Shown here piece after piece: positions 8,836-16,994 of a DNA stretch of 64,000 nucleotides. Location: positions 186,001 through 250,000 of the forward strand of contig NZ_JBJQIK030000006.1 of NCBI RefSeq assembly GCF_045984285.3, in the 5' to 3' direction. Both the position numbers and the translations under genes were made by a program. Position 1 is the first letter of the stretch. Every line of letters begins with the position of its first letter. The notes beneath the pieces were generated by a model. It saw nothing but the letters and a program-made list of their open reading frames with translations, was not told where the DNA came from and ran no database searches. The DNA comes from Rugamonas sp045984285. GTDB taxonomy: Bacteria; Pseudomonadota; Gammaproteobacteria; Burkholderiales; Burkholderiaceae_D.

Positions 8836-9588
8836 TTGTCCTTCACCGCCATCATCCCCGCAAGGCTGGCCTCGACCCGCCTGCCGAACAAACCGCTCGC
8901 CGACATCGGCGGGAAACCAATGGTCATCCGCGTGGCCGAGCGCGCCGCCGAGTCGGGCGCCAGCCGCATCATCGTCGCCACCGACCATGAAGATATCCGC
9001 GCCGCCTGCGTGCAGCATGGCGTGGAGGTATGCATGACGCGCGCCGACCATCCCTCCGGTACCGACCGTATCGCCGAGGTGGCGCGCACCCTGAACCTGG
9101 CGCCGGACGCCGTGGTGGTCAACCTGCAGGGCGACGAACCGCTGATCGACCCTGCGCTGCTGTCGGCCGCCGCCGCCCGCATCGGCAAGGATGTGCCGAT
9201 GTCCACCTGCGCCCATCCGCTGCATGACGCCGCCGATGTGTTCAACCCGAATGTGGTGAAAGTGGTGCTGGACAAGGAGGGCCGCGCCCTGTACTTCAGC
9301 CGCGCCCCCATTCCCTGGGCGCGCGACGATTTCGCGAAAAGCCAGTCCGTACTGCCGCCCGGCTATGCGCCGCTGCGCCATATCGGCCTGTACGCCTACC
9401 GCACCGATTTCCTGCTGGCCTACCCGCAGCTGGCGCTCTCGCCGCTGGAGGGAATCGAAGCGCTGGAGCAGCTGCGCGTGCTGTGGCATGGCTACCCGAT
9501 TGCCGTGCACGTCACCGATTCCGCGCCGGCCGCCGGCGTCGATACCCCGGAAGACCTGGAGCGCGTGCGTCGCCATTTCGCGGGATAA
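8836..9588 (+). CDS. kdsB: 3-deoxy-manno-octulosonate cytidylyltransferase
   Basis: A 250-residue enzyme that makes CMP-Kdo from CTP and Kdo for lipopolysaccharide inner core synthesis. Motifs: FTAIIPARLASTRLPNKPL at the N-terminus, VVNLQGDEPLIDP, YFSRAPIPWAR, HIGLYAYR and a C-terminal GVDTPEDLERVR. The start codon is TTG at 8836, immediately after the Trm112 stop, with GGTGGAAT as the likely ribosome binding site. It ends the exbB-to-kdsB run; adk follows after a 97-bp gap containing its own probable promoter. Confidence 0.95.
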   Translation: MSFTAIIPARLASTRLPNKPLADIGGKPMVIRVAERAAESGASRIIVATDHEDIRAACVQHGVEVCMTRADHPSGTDRIAEVARTLNLAPDAVVVNLQGDEPLIDPALLSAAAARIGKDVPMSTCAHPLHDAADVFNPNVVKVVLDKEGRALYFSRAPIPWARDDFAKSQSVLPPGYAPLRHIGLYAYRTDFLLAYPQLALSPLEGIEALEQLRVLWHGYPIAVHVTDSAPAAGVDTPEDLERVRRHFAG

Positions 9589-9685
9589 CACGCCTGAAAT
9601 ATGGCGTTCACGCTTAGTTTTGTGGTAAGTTTCGTGAGAAGCTGTCCATACTTACCATTATATTAAAAACGATTTAGGAATTTTC

Positions 9686-10342
9686 ATGCGTCTCATTCTG
9701 TTAGGAGCACCTGGCGCCGGCAAGGGCACCCAAGCCAACTTCATCAAGGAAAAATACAATATTCCGCAAATCTCCACCGGCGACATGCTGCGTGCTGCCA
9801 TCAAGGCAGGCACCGAGCTGGGCCTGGCGGCGAAGAAGGTGATGGATGCTGGCCAGCTGGTGTCGGACGAGATCATCATCGGCCTGGTGAAGGCACGCCT
9901 GCAGGAACCGGACTGCGCGTCCGGCTACCTGTTCGACGGCTTCCCGCGCACCATTGCGCAGGCCGATGCGATGAAAGACGCAGGCGTGAAAGTGGACTAC
10001 GTGCTGGAAATCGCCGTGCCCGATGAATCGATCATCGAGCGCATGGACGGCCGCCGCTGCCATCCTGGCTCGGGCCGCGTGTACCACGTCAAGTTCAATC
10101 CGCCGAAGGAAGAGGGCAAGGACGACGTGACCGGCGAGCCGCTGGTGCAGCGCGACGACGACAAGGCCGAGACCGTGAAGAAGCGTCTCGACGTGTACCA
10201 CAACCAGACCGAGGTCCTGCTCAGCTACTACAACAACTGGGCGGCGTCGGGCGACGCCAATGCGCCGAAATACCGCCGCATCGAGGGCGTTGGACCTGTG
10301 GAGGAAATCCGGGACCGTGCGTTTGCCGCACTGTCCAACTGA
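9686..10342 (+). CDS. adk: adenylate kinase
   Basis: A 218-residue adenylate kinase of the long (LID-containing) form, interconverting ATP + AMP and 2 ADP in the cytoplasm. The P-loop LLGAPGAGKGTQANFI opens the protein; STGDMLRAAIKAG, the AMP-site FDGFPRTIAQADAM and LID segment GRRCHPGSGRVYHVKFNPP follow. The LID lacks the four-Cys zinc site. The ATG at 9686 has AGGAA upstream. An AT-rich stretch (TTATATTAAAAA, about 9658-9669) just before it may contain the promoter. A clear terminator follows. Confidence 0.97.
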   Translation: MRLILLGAPGAGKGTQANFIKEKYNIPQISTGDMLRAAIKAGTELGLAAKKVMDAGQLVSDEIIIGLVKARLQEPDCASGYLFDGFPRTIAQADAMKDAGVKVDYVLEIAVPDESIIERMDGRRCHPGSGRVYHVKFNPPKEEGKDDVTGEPLVQRDDDKAETVKKRLDVYHNQTEVLLSYYNNWAASGDANAPKYRRIEGVGPVEEIRDRAFAALSN

Positions 10343-10351
10343 TAGTAAGAG

Positions 10352-10378
10352 AGCGGGCCTGAAGGTCCGCTTTTTTTT
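10352..10378 (+). terminator. Rho-independent terminator after adk
   Basis: AGCGGGCC-TGAA-GGTCCGCT stem-loop followed by eight T, 9 bp after the adk stop. Confidence 0.9.
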
Positions 10379-10539
10379 GCGCTAAATACTCCGCGCCCCG
10401 CACCGGGCGCCATAGACGGCCCCCTGGCCGTTTCAAGGTTTTGCAGCATGCAGCATTGGTTGGTCGCCGAACCCACAAGGCAAGGCGGTTTTCTGAAGTT
10501 CGTTTGTACGCTTGATCTAAAAACAGAGGGGACATATCT

Positions 10540-12702
10540 ATGGCAGCAAGCTTATGGTTTACGATCGCCTGCGGGGTGATCGCCGTGGTCTACGGTCTAT
10601 GGTCGCGCAGCTGGATCTTGCGGCAGGATGCGGGCAATGAGCGCATGCAGGAAATCGCCACTGCCATCCAGCAGGGGGCAGGCGCCTACCTCGCAAGGCA
10701 GTACCGTACTATCGGCATCGTTGGCGTCGTACTCCTGATTGCCATCTTCTTCCTGCTCGGCATGCAGACCGCGCTGGGCTTCCTGATTGGCGCCGTGCTG
10801 TCCGGCGCCTGCGGCTTTATCGGCATGAACGTTTCCGTGCGCGCCAATGTGCGCACCGCGCAGGCGGCCACGCGCGGCATGAACGAGGCGCTCAATGTCG
10901 CGTTCAAGGGCGGCGCCATCACCGGCATGCTGGTGGTGGGCCTGGGCCTGCTGGGCGTGGCGGTGTTCTACTGGATGCTGACCGCCTTCGCTTCCAATGC
11001 GTATCCGAATCCCGGCGCCACACCGCATGACATCATCAAGCCGCTGATCGGCCTGGCCTTCGGCGCTTCCCTGATCTCCATCTTCGCGCGCCTGGGCGGC
11101 GGCATCTTCACCAAGGGCGCCGACGTGGGCGCCGACCTGGTGGGCAAGGTGGAAGCGGGCATTCCGGAAGACGACCCGCGCAATCCGGCGGTGATCGCCG
11201 ATAACGTGGGCGACAATGTGGGCGACTGCGCCGGCATGGCCGCCGACCTGTTTGAAACCTATGTGGTCACGCTGATCGCCACCATGCTGCTCGGCGCGCT
11301 GATGATCACGAACGCGCCGAACGAGGCCATTATCTATCCGCTGCTGCTGGGGGCAGTGTCCATCATCGCTTCCATCATCGGCTGCTCGATGGTGAAGGCG
11401 AAGGCGGGCAAGAAGATCATGTCCGCGCTGTATACGGGGTTGTGGTGGGCGGCAGGCCTGTCGCTGATCGGCTTTGCCGTTGTTACCTGGATGATCTGGC
11501 CGGATGACGACATGCGCTACCGCATGCTGGGCGCCACCGTGGTGGGCATCGTGCTGACGGGCCTGATGGTCTACATCACCGAGTACTACACAGGCACCGA
11601 CTTCAAGCCGGTGCGCCATATTGCGGAAGCCTCCACCACCGGCCATGGCACCAATATCATTGCAGGCCTGGGCGTTTCGATGAAATCCACCGCGTGGCCG
11701 GTGCTTGCGGTGTGCGTGGCCATTCTCGTTTCCTACCAGCTGGGGGGGCTGTACGGCATCGCCATCGCGGCCACTTCCATGCTTTCCATGGCGGGCATCA
11801 TCGTGGCGCTCGATGCTTACGGCCCGATTACCGACAACGCGGGCGGCATCGCCGAAATGTCCGGCATGCCGGAGTCGGTGCGCGCCATTACCGATCCGCT
11901 GGACGCGGTGGGCAATACCACCAAGGCTGTCACCAAGGGCTATGCCATCGGTTCCGCAGGCCTGGCCGCGCTGGTGCTGTTCGCCGACTACACCCACGCG
12001 CTGGAATCGGTGGGCAAGTCGATTACCTTCGACCTCTCGAACCCGATGGTGATCGTCGGCCTGATCATCGGCGGCCTGATTCCCTATCTGTTCGGCGCCA
12101 TGGCGATGGAAGCCGTGGGCCGCGCCGCAGGCGCCGTGGTGGTGGAAGTGCGCCGCCAGTTCCGCGACATCAAGGGCATCATGGACGGCACCGGCAAGCC
12201 GCAGTACGACAAGGCCGTGGACATGCTGACCGCCTCCGCCATCAAGGAAATGATCGTGCCTTCGCTGCTGCCGGTCGTGGTGCCGATCCTGGTCGGCATG
12301 CTGCTGGGCCCGGCAGCACTGGGTGGCATGCTGATGGGCACCATCATCACCGGGCTGTTCGTGGCGATCTCGATGACCACCGGCGGCGGCGCCTGGGATA
12401 ACGCGAAGAAATACATCGAAGATGGCAATCACGGCGGCAAGGGCTCGGATGCGCACAAGGCAGCCGTGACCGGCGATACCGTCGGCGATCCATATAAGGA
12501 CACGGCCGGCCCGGCCGTCAATCCCCTCATCAAGATCATCAACATCGTGGCGCTGCTGCTGGTGCCGCTGCTGCCCGCCAGCGGCTGGGTGGCTGTTACC
12601 GTGGCGCCGCCAGCCCCGGCGGCACAGCATGCGCCTATGGCGGACCAGCCGCCTGCCCCAACTGCCTTGCCTGCGGGAGACACTGCTCAGCCCGCCCGCT
12701 GA
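10540..12702 (+). CDS. hppA: membrane-bound proton-translocating pyrophosphatase
   Basis: A 720-residue integral membrane pyrophosphatase with many helices. It hydrolyses pyrophosphate and pumps H+ outwards. The substrate loop shows GADVGADLVGKVEAG and NVGDNVGDCAGMAADLFE. Lys462 and Thr465 (GNTTKAVTKGYAIGSAG) occupy the positions that in this family distinguish K+-independent H+-PPases (Lys/Thr) from K+-dependent ones (Ala/Gly), so this is predicted to be K+-independent. The C-terminus carries a ~30-residue Pro/Ala-rich tail after the last helix. ATG at 10540 has GAGGGGA upstream. It is monocistronic, with a terminator 13 bp downstream. Confidence 0.95.
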   Translation: MAASLWFTIACGVIAVVYGLWSRSWILRQDAGNERMQEIATAIQQGAGAYLARQYRTIGIVGVVLLIAIFFLLGMQTALGFLIGAVLSGACGFIGMNVSVRANVRTAQAATRGMNEALNVAFKGGAITGMLVVGLGLLGVAVFYWMLTAFASNAYPNPGATPHDIIKPLIGLAFGASLISIFARLGGGIFTKGADVGADLVGKVEAGIPEDDPRNPAVIADNVGDNVGDCAGMAADLFETYVVTLIATMLLGALMITNAPNEAIIYPLLLGAVSIIASIIGCSMVKAKAGKKIMSALYTGLWWAAGLSLIGFAVVTWMIWPDDDMRYRMLGATVVGIVLTGLMVYITEYYTGTDFKPVRHIAEASTTGHGTNIIAGLGVSMKSTAWPVLAVCVAILVSYQLGGLYGIAIAATSMLSMAGIIVALDAYGPITDNAGGIAEMSGMPESVRAITDPLDAVGNTTKAVTKGYAIGSAGLAALVLFADYTHALESVGKSITFDLSNPMVIVGLIIGGLIPYLFGAMAMEAVGRAAGAVVVEVRRQFRDIKGIMDGTGKPQYDKAVDMLTASAIKEMIVPSLLPVVVPILVGMLLGPAALGGMLMGTIITGLFVAISMTTGGGAWDNAKKYIEDGNHGGKGSDAHKAAVTGDTVGDPYKDTAGPAVNPLIKIINIVALLLVPLLPASGWVAVTVAPPAPAAQHAPMADQPPAPTALPAGDTAQPAR

Positions 12703-12715
12703 GCCGGAAAACCGG

Positions 12716-12745
12716 AGCCCGTGCCACTTGGCGCGGGCTTTTTTT
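12716..12745 (+). terminator. Rho-independent terminator after hppA
   Basis: AGCCCGTGCC-ACTT-GGCGCGGGCT hairpin (one G-T pair) followed by seven T. Confidence 0.9.
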
Positions 12746-13024
12746 CGTCCAGAAATTCTTATTCAGTCTCAAAACTCCGCTTCGAGTCGCGATCAGTCTT
12801 AACTTTTGCGGCATATCTACAACAAATCAAATTTATTTCCGAATGTTAAATGATTAAGGTCACTTTCCTTTTGGAAGGTTCTCTCATCTTCGCCTAAATT
12901 TGCGCGAACGTCGGCTAAAAAAATACAAGTTCTGCAATGTTGAGATCTGCAAAGGTGCGTTTCCTCACCCCAATCCGACACTCTTTTTTAAGATTCCGCT
13001 CGTCAATTGCCAACCAGACAGACG
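12746..13024. other. 279-bp AT-rich leader before the DUF1800/DUF1501 operon
   Basis: No gene is visible. The sequence is AT-rich with several A/T runs and probably holds the promoter of the DUF1800 gene. I could not single out one -35/-10 pair with confidence, nor a clear operator. Confidence 0.5.
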
Positions 13025-14812
13025 ATGCATACCAAACTACGACGATTCCTGATTCCAGCCCTGATGGCTTCCCTGCTCACCGCTTGCGGCGCAGGCAGCA
13101 ACAGCGGCGATGACAGCACCGCGGCAGCAGGTGCGGCTTCTTCTCCCAGCGGTATCAAGCTGGCATCCACGGTAGTGCAGGGCGGTTCGATGGCCTTGCC
13201 GGGCACCGATACCAATTACACCGCCAGCTCCACGCGCTGGGCCACTACCCAGTCCCAGGCGGCGCGCTTCCTGGCGCAGGCCAGCTTCGGCCCCACGGCA
13301 GATTCGATCGCCGCCGTGCAGGCCGGCGGCCCGAACGGCTGGCTGGACAACCAGTTCTACAAGGCGCAAACCCTGCACCGCTACTACATCGATTCCGTGG
13401 GCGCGAGCCAGGCCGGCGGCGCCACCATCAACCAGATGTACGAATCGTTCTGGAAGCAGGCGGCGCTGGGCGAAGACCAGCTGCGCCAGCGCGTGGTGTT
13501 CGAGCTGTCGCAGATTTTCGTGGTCTCGCTGCAGGACAGCAACGTCTACAACTATCCGCGCGGCGTGGCCAGCTATTACGACACGCTGGGCCAGCATGCC
13601 TTCGGCAATTTCCGCAACCTGCTGGAAGCGGTGGCCAAGCATCCGATGATGGGACTTTATTTGTCCTACATGCACAACAACAAGGAGAGTGCGACCCGCG
13701 TGCCCGATGAAAATTTCGCTCGCGAAATTATGCAGCTGATGACCATCGGCCTCTACGAGCTGAACCAGGACGGCACGCGCAAGCTGGTCAATGGCCAGCC
13801 GGTGGAAACCTACGACCACGACGACGTGGCGGGCCTGGCCAAAGTGTTCACCGGCTGGAGCTGGGCGGGCCCGGACAAGTCCCTGAACCGCTTCTGGGGC
13901 AATGACCGCAGCTACGCCTACCGCGACTTCATGCCGCTGCAGATGTATCCGCAGTTCCACTCGACCTCGTCGAAGCAGTTCCTCGGCGTGACCATTCCGG
14001 CCGGCGGCACCGGCGAGAACGACCTGAAGATTGCGCTCGATACCCTGTTCAAGCACCCGAACGTCGGCCCCTTCATCGGCAAGCAGCTGATCCAGCGCCT
14101 CGTCACCAGCAATCCGAGCCCGGCCTATGTGAGCCGGGTGGCCGCTGCCTTCAACAACGACGGCAAGGGTGTGCGCGGCGACATGAAGTCGGTGATCGCC
14201 GCCGTGCTGCTGGACCCGGAAGCGCGTCCTGCCACCGCCACCGCGAGTACGGGCCGCCTGCGCGAGCCGGTGGTGCGCCTGGCGAACTGGATGCGCGCGT
14301 TCAACGCCGGTTCCGCCTCCGGCCGCTATCTGCTGGCGAACCTGGATGATCCGCTGACCGGTTTGGGGCAAACGCCGCTGCATTCGCCGTCGGTGTTCAA
14401 CTTCTACCGCCCGAACTACGTGCCGCCCGGCGGCCAGATCGCGAGCGCGGGCCTGGTGGCGCCGGAAATGCAGATTACTTCCGAGCCCTCGGTCACTGGC
14501 TACCTGAACTTCCTGATCGACCTGGTGCCGAAAGGCGTGGGCAAGAACTGGGATATCAGCGCGGCCTATGCCAACGAAATTCCGCTGGCATCCAACCCGG
14601 CCGCGCTGGTGGACCGCGTGAACTTGCTGCTGCTGAACGGGATGATGTCGCCGACCTTGCGCAGCCAGATCGTTTCGGCGGTGACTGCGGTGCCGCAGCC
14701 GGTGCCGAACGGCAGCAAGAACTCGAACCTGGTGGCCCAGGCAAAGATCAACCGCGTCCATCTGGCGGTCTTCCTTGCCATGGCTTCGCCTGAATACCTC
14801 GTGACGAAATAA
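13025..14812 (+). CDS. DUF1800 domain-containing lipoprotein
   Basis: A 595-residue exported protein. The N-terminus has a lipoprotein signal ending in the lipobox LLTAC (Cys near residue 20), then a Ser/Ala-rich linker and a DUF1800 domain starting around QAARFLAQASFGPTADSIAAV. Conserved stretches DENFAREIMQLMTIGLYELN and HSPSVFNFYRPNY are typical of the family. The function of DUF1800 is unknown; genes regularly pair with DUF1501, as here (12 bp downstream). The upstream in-frame start is an ATT, so ATG 13025 is used. It is probably anchored in the inner or outer membrane facing the periplasm. Confidence 0.9.
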   Translation: MHTKLRRFLIPALMASLLTACGAGSNSGDDSTAAAGAASSPSGIKLASTVVQGGSMALPGTDTNYTASSTRWATTQSQAARFLAQASFGPTADSIAAVQAGGPNGWLDNQFYKAQTLHRYYIDSVGASQAGGATINQMYESFWKQAALGEDQLRQRVVFELSQIFVVSLQDSNVYNYPRGVASYYDTLGQHAFGNFRNLLEAVAKHPMMGLYLSYMHNNKESATRVPDENFAREIMQLMTIGLYELNQDGTRKLVNGQPVETYDHDDVAGLAKVFTGWSWAGPDKSLNRFWGNDRSYAYRDFMPLQMYPQFHSTSSKQFLGVTIPAGGTGENDLKIALDTLFKHPNVGPFIGKQLIQRLVTSNPSPAYVSRVAAAFNNDGKGVRGDMKSVIAAVLLDPEARPATATASTGRLREPVVRLANWMRAFNAGSASGRYLLANLDDPLTGLGQTPLHSPSVFNFYRPNYVPPGGQIASAGLVAPEMQITSEPSVTGYLNFLIDLVPKGVGKNWDISAAYANEIPLASNPAALVDRVNLLLLNGMMSPTLRSQIVSAVTAVPQPVPNGSKNSNLVAQAKINRVHLAVFLAMASPEYLVTK

Positions 14813-14824
14813 GGTGCATCAATA

Positions 14825-16252
14825 ATGAGTGATCAACAGTTTTCCCGCCGCCGCTTCCTCGGTTCCATGATGGCCATGGCCGGCAGCTCGGCCGCGCCGT
14901 TTGCGCTGAACCTCGCGGCCATGGGCAATGCCGTGGCGGCTGACGTTTCCGGCTACAAGGCCCTGGTCTGCCTGTTCATGGTAGGCGGCAACGACCACTA
15001 CAACACGGTGCTCGCGACCGATCCGACGTCGTGGAATGAGTACCAGAAACTGCGCTATTCGGTGGAAACCGACTCCATCGCGCTGCGCGCCGCAGGTACT
15101 TCCGGCGGTGTGCTGCCGATTGCGCCGAACACGCCGCAGGCCGGGCGCAGCTTCGCGCTGCATCCGCAGCTGGGCGCGATGAAGACGCTGTTCGACAGCG
15201 GGCGCGCGGCCGTGGTGTCCAACGTCGGCACGCTGATCCAGCCCACCACGCTGGCCCAGTACAAGGCGCACTCCGTGCCGCTGCCGTCCAAGCTGTTCTC
15301 GCACAATGACCAGCAATCCACCTGGCAGTCCTGCAAGCCCGAAGGCGCCACCTTCGGCTGGGGCGGGCGCATGGGCGACCTGCTGTCGTCGGGGAATGCG
15401 AACGCCAACTTCACCTGCGTATCCGCGGCGGGCAACGCGGTCTTCGTGTCCGGCAAATGGGTGCGCCAGTACCAGGTCAGTGCGGCGGGCGCGGTGCCGA
15501 TCAAGAACCTGAGCGGCGCCCTGTTCGGCAGCTCGGTGAATCCGCTGCGCGCCATCGTCACCGGCAACAGCGGCAACCTGCTGGAGCAGGAGCACGCGGG
15601 CGTGCTGAACCGCGCCATCAGCACGCAGGCCGTACTGAGCACGGCGATGGTGCCGGCCGGCTCGGGCGGCGTGCCGGAGCCGGGCAACTACGTAAATCCG
15701 AACAACGGCGTCTCGATGGTGAACCCGCTGGCCAAGCAGCTGCAGACGGTGGCGCGCATCATCGCCGCGCGCGGCACGCTGGGCCTGCGGCGCCAGGTGT
15801 TCTACGTCACGCTGCCGGGCTGCGACACGCACGACGGCCAGCGCAGCCTGCAGGCCGACAATATGGCGAAACTGGCGCACGCGCTGGCCTACTGGGACAG
15901 CATCATGGGCAGCCTGATGGGCGTGAACATGCGCAACAACGTCACGCTGTTCACAGCCTCGGACTTCGGCCGCACCCTGGTCAGCAACGGCGACGGCACG
16001 GACCATGGCTGGGGCTCGCACCACTTCGTGGTAGGCGGCGCGGTCAAGGGCAAGAACATCTACGGCACTTTCCCCACGATCGGCCTGGGCCACGGCGCCG
16101 ACGTCGGCTACGGCGCGCTGCTGCCCTCGGTCTCGGTCGAACAGTACGGCGCCACGCTGGGCGCCTGGTTCGGCCTCACGCCGACGGAGCTGGTAGACGT
16201 CTTCCCCAACCTCGTCAACTACAGCATCCGCAACCTCGGCTTCATGGCCTGA
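14825..16252 (+). CDS. DUF1501 domain-containing protein, Tat-exported
   Basis: A 475-residue protein with a twin-arginine signal (QQFSRRRFLGSMMAMAG...) cleaved near AVAAD. The remainder is a DUF1501 domain, a member of the alkaline-phosphatase/sulfatase-like superfamily, with VCLFMVGGNDHYNTV near the start, LPGCDTHDGQ in the middle and TASDFGRTLVSNGDGTDHGWG and SHHFVVGGAV towards the end; the Asp/His residues could bind metal. Tat export suggests it folds, probably with metal, before export. It forms a two-gene operon with the DUF1800 lipoprotein. The substrate is unknown. Confidence 0.9.
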   Translation: MSDQQFSRRRFLGSMMAMAGSSAAPFALNLAAMGNAVAADVSGYKALVCLFMVGGNDHYNTVLATDPTSWNEYQKLRYSVETDSIALRAAGTSGGVLPIAPNTPQAGRSFALHPQLGAMKTLFDSGRAAVVSNVGTLIQPTTLAQYKAHSVPLPSKLFSHNDQQSTWQSCKPEGATFGWGGRMGDLLSSGNANANFTCVSAAGNAVFVSGKWVRQYQVSAAGAVPIKNLSGALFGSSVNPLRAIVTGNSGNLLEQEHAGVLNRAISTQAVLSTAMVPAGSGGVPEPGNYVNPNNGVSMVNPLAKQLQTVARIIAARGTLGLRRQVFYVTLPGCDTHDGQRSLQADNMAKLAHALAYWDSIMGSLMGVNMRNNVTLFTASDFGRTLVSNGDGTDHGWGSHHFVVGGAVKGKNIYGTFPTIGLGHGADVGYGALLPSVSVEQYGATLGAWFGLTPTELVDVFPNLVNYSIRNLGFMA

Positions 16253-16256
16253 AGCT

Positions 16257-16362
16257 GAGTCCGCGACACCCTGGGGCCAGGCCCCATGTGTCGCAGGCTC
16301 ATGCGCGGAGGTATGGCTGAGTCCGCGACAAGAGGGGCCTGGCCCCATGGTGTCGCGGACTC
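16257..16362. repeat. 106-bp inverted repeat (family copy 2, CC variant)
   Basis: Left arm GAGTCCGCGACACC then CTGGGGCCAGGCCCC (16257-16285) is matched by right arm GGGGCCTGGCCCCA then TGGTGTCGCGGACTC (16334-16362), 27 of 29 positions complementary. A direct repeat GCTGAGTCCGCGACA (16254-16268 and 16316-16330) lies within it. The layout is that of the 1373-1433 and 19591-19655 repeats, with GGGGCCAGGCCCC replacing GGGGTCAGGCACC. Confidence 0.8.
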
Positions 16363-16403
16363 ATGTGCGGCGCGGCGGGCGGGGAGGGCGTATCATCGTT
16401 TGC

Positions 16404-16925
16404 ATGAAACGCATCGCCTTGCTGCTCCTGATTCCTGCCTTGCTGCCACCACTGGCGGCGGGACAGGCACAGCCTGGGCAGCGCGAGGTCGAGGCTTACG
16501 CGAAGCTGCCGGTCTGCAAACTGGCGCCGGATGGGCGCAAGCTGGCCGTGGAGCCTTGCCGCACCGCGCCGCCGAAGCGGCCTATGCCGCGCCGGCCGGT
16601 GCCGCTGACGGTGCAGCCTGTGCCGCGCATGGCCGAGCCCTCGGCCGTGCCAGCACCTGCCGCCGCACCGGGACCGGTGCTGCCGCTGGTGCTGGAGCCG
16701 CGCCAGCCCAGCCAGCCGCTGCCTTCCCTCAGCAATAACCCCGCGCCCGGCGCTTTTGCTGCACCGCCGCCCGGACCCGGGCCGCTGGTGCCGGCCAATT
16801 GCGGCGCCGGCGGCTGCCGCGACATCAACGGCACCTTCTACGGCGGGGCGCCCGGCAGCGTCACCGTGGCGCCGAACGGCCGCCAGTGCGTGACCTCGGC
16901 GTCCGGCTTGGTCCAATGCTTCTGA
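16404..16925 (+). CDS. hypothetical secreted proline-rich protein
   Basis: A 173-residue protein not assigned to any family. It starts with a clear signal peptide (MKRIALLLLIPALLPPLAAG), followed by a Pro/Arg/Ala-rich central section and a C-terminal ~45-residue segment NCGAGGCRDINGTFYGG...RQCVTSASGLVQCF with four Cys that could form disulfides. It is likely periplasmic or outer-membrane-associated. A possible ribosome binding site GGGAGG is rather distant (~16 bp). The gene's 3' end contains the candidate promoter of the next gene. Confidence 0.7.
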   Translation: MKRIALLLLIPALLPPLAAGQAQPGQREVEAYAKLPVCKLAPDGRKLAVEPCRTAPPKRPMPRRPVPLTVQPVPRMAEPSAVPAPAAAPGPVLPLVLEPRQPSQPLPSLSNNPAPGAFAAPPPGPGPLVPANCGAGGCRDINGTFYGGAPGSVTVAPNGRQCVTSASGLVQCF

Positions 16926-16936
16926 TCCGCTACAAT
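16908..16936 (+). promoter_or_regulatory. candidate sigma-70 promoter of the SDR at 16995
   Basis: TTGGTC (-35, 16908-16913), a 17-bp spacer and TACAAT (-10, 16931-16936). The predicted transcription start (about 16943) falls just before a 20-bp palindrome, consistent with repression by a protein bound there. Confidence 0.55.
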
Positions 16937-16945
16937 ACGGCTGCT

Positions 16946-16965
16946 TGACGTTTACGTAAACGTCA
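16946..16965. promoter_or_regulatory. palindromic operator upstream of 3-hydroxyacyl-CoA dehydrogenase gene
   Basis: TGACGTTTACGTAAACGTCA is a perfect 20-bp palindrome placed directly downstream of the predicted transcription start. ACGTTTACGTAAACGT-type sites are reminiscent of operators of MerR-family fatty-acid / branched-chain amino-acid regulators such as LiuR. The regulator is not encoded nearby, so its identity is inference. Confidence 0.6.
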
Positions 16966-16994
16966 CACAGATCAATCAGAATAGAGGGACAGCC

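Noticed and set aside
10597..12630. 677-residue minus-strand open frame opposite hppA
   Set aside because: Antisense shadow of a GC-rich gene; the translation is His/Gly/Arg-rich without domains, while the plus strand encodes a complete pyrophosphatase.
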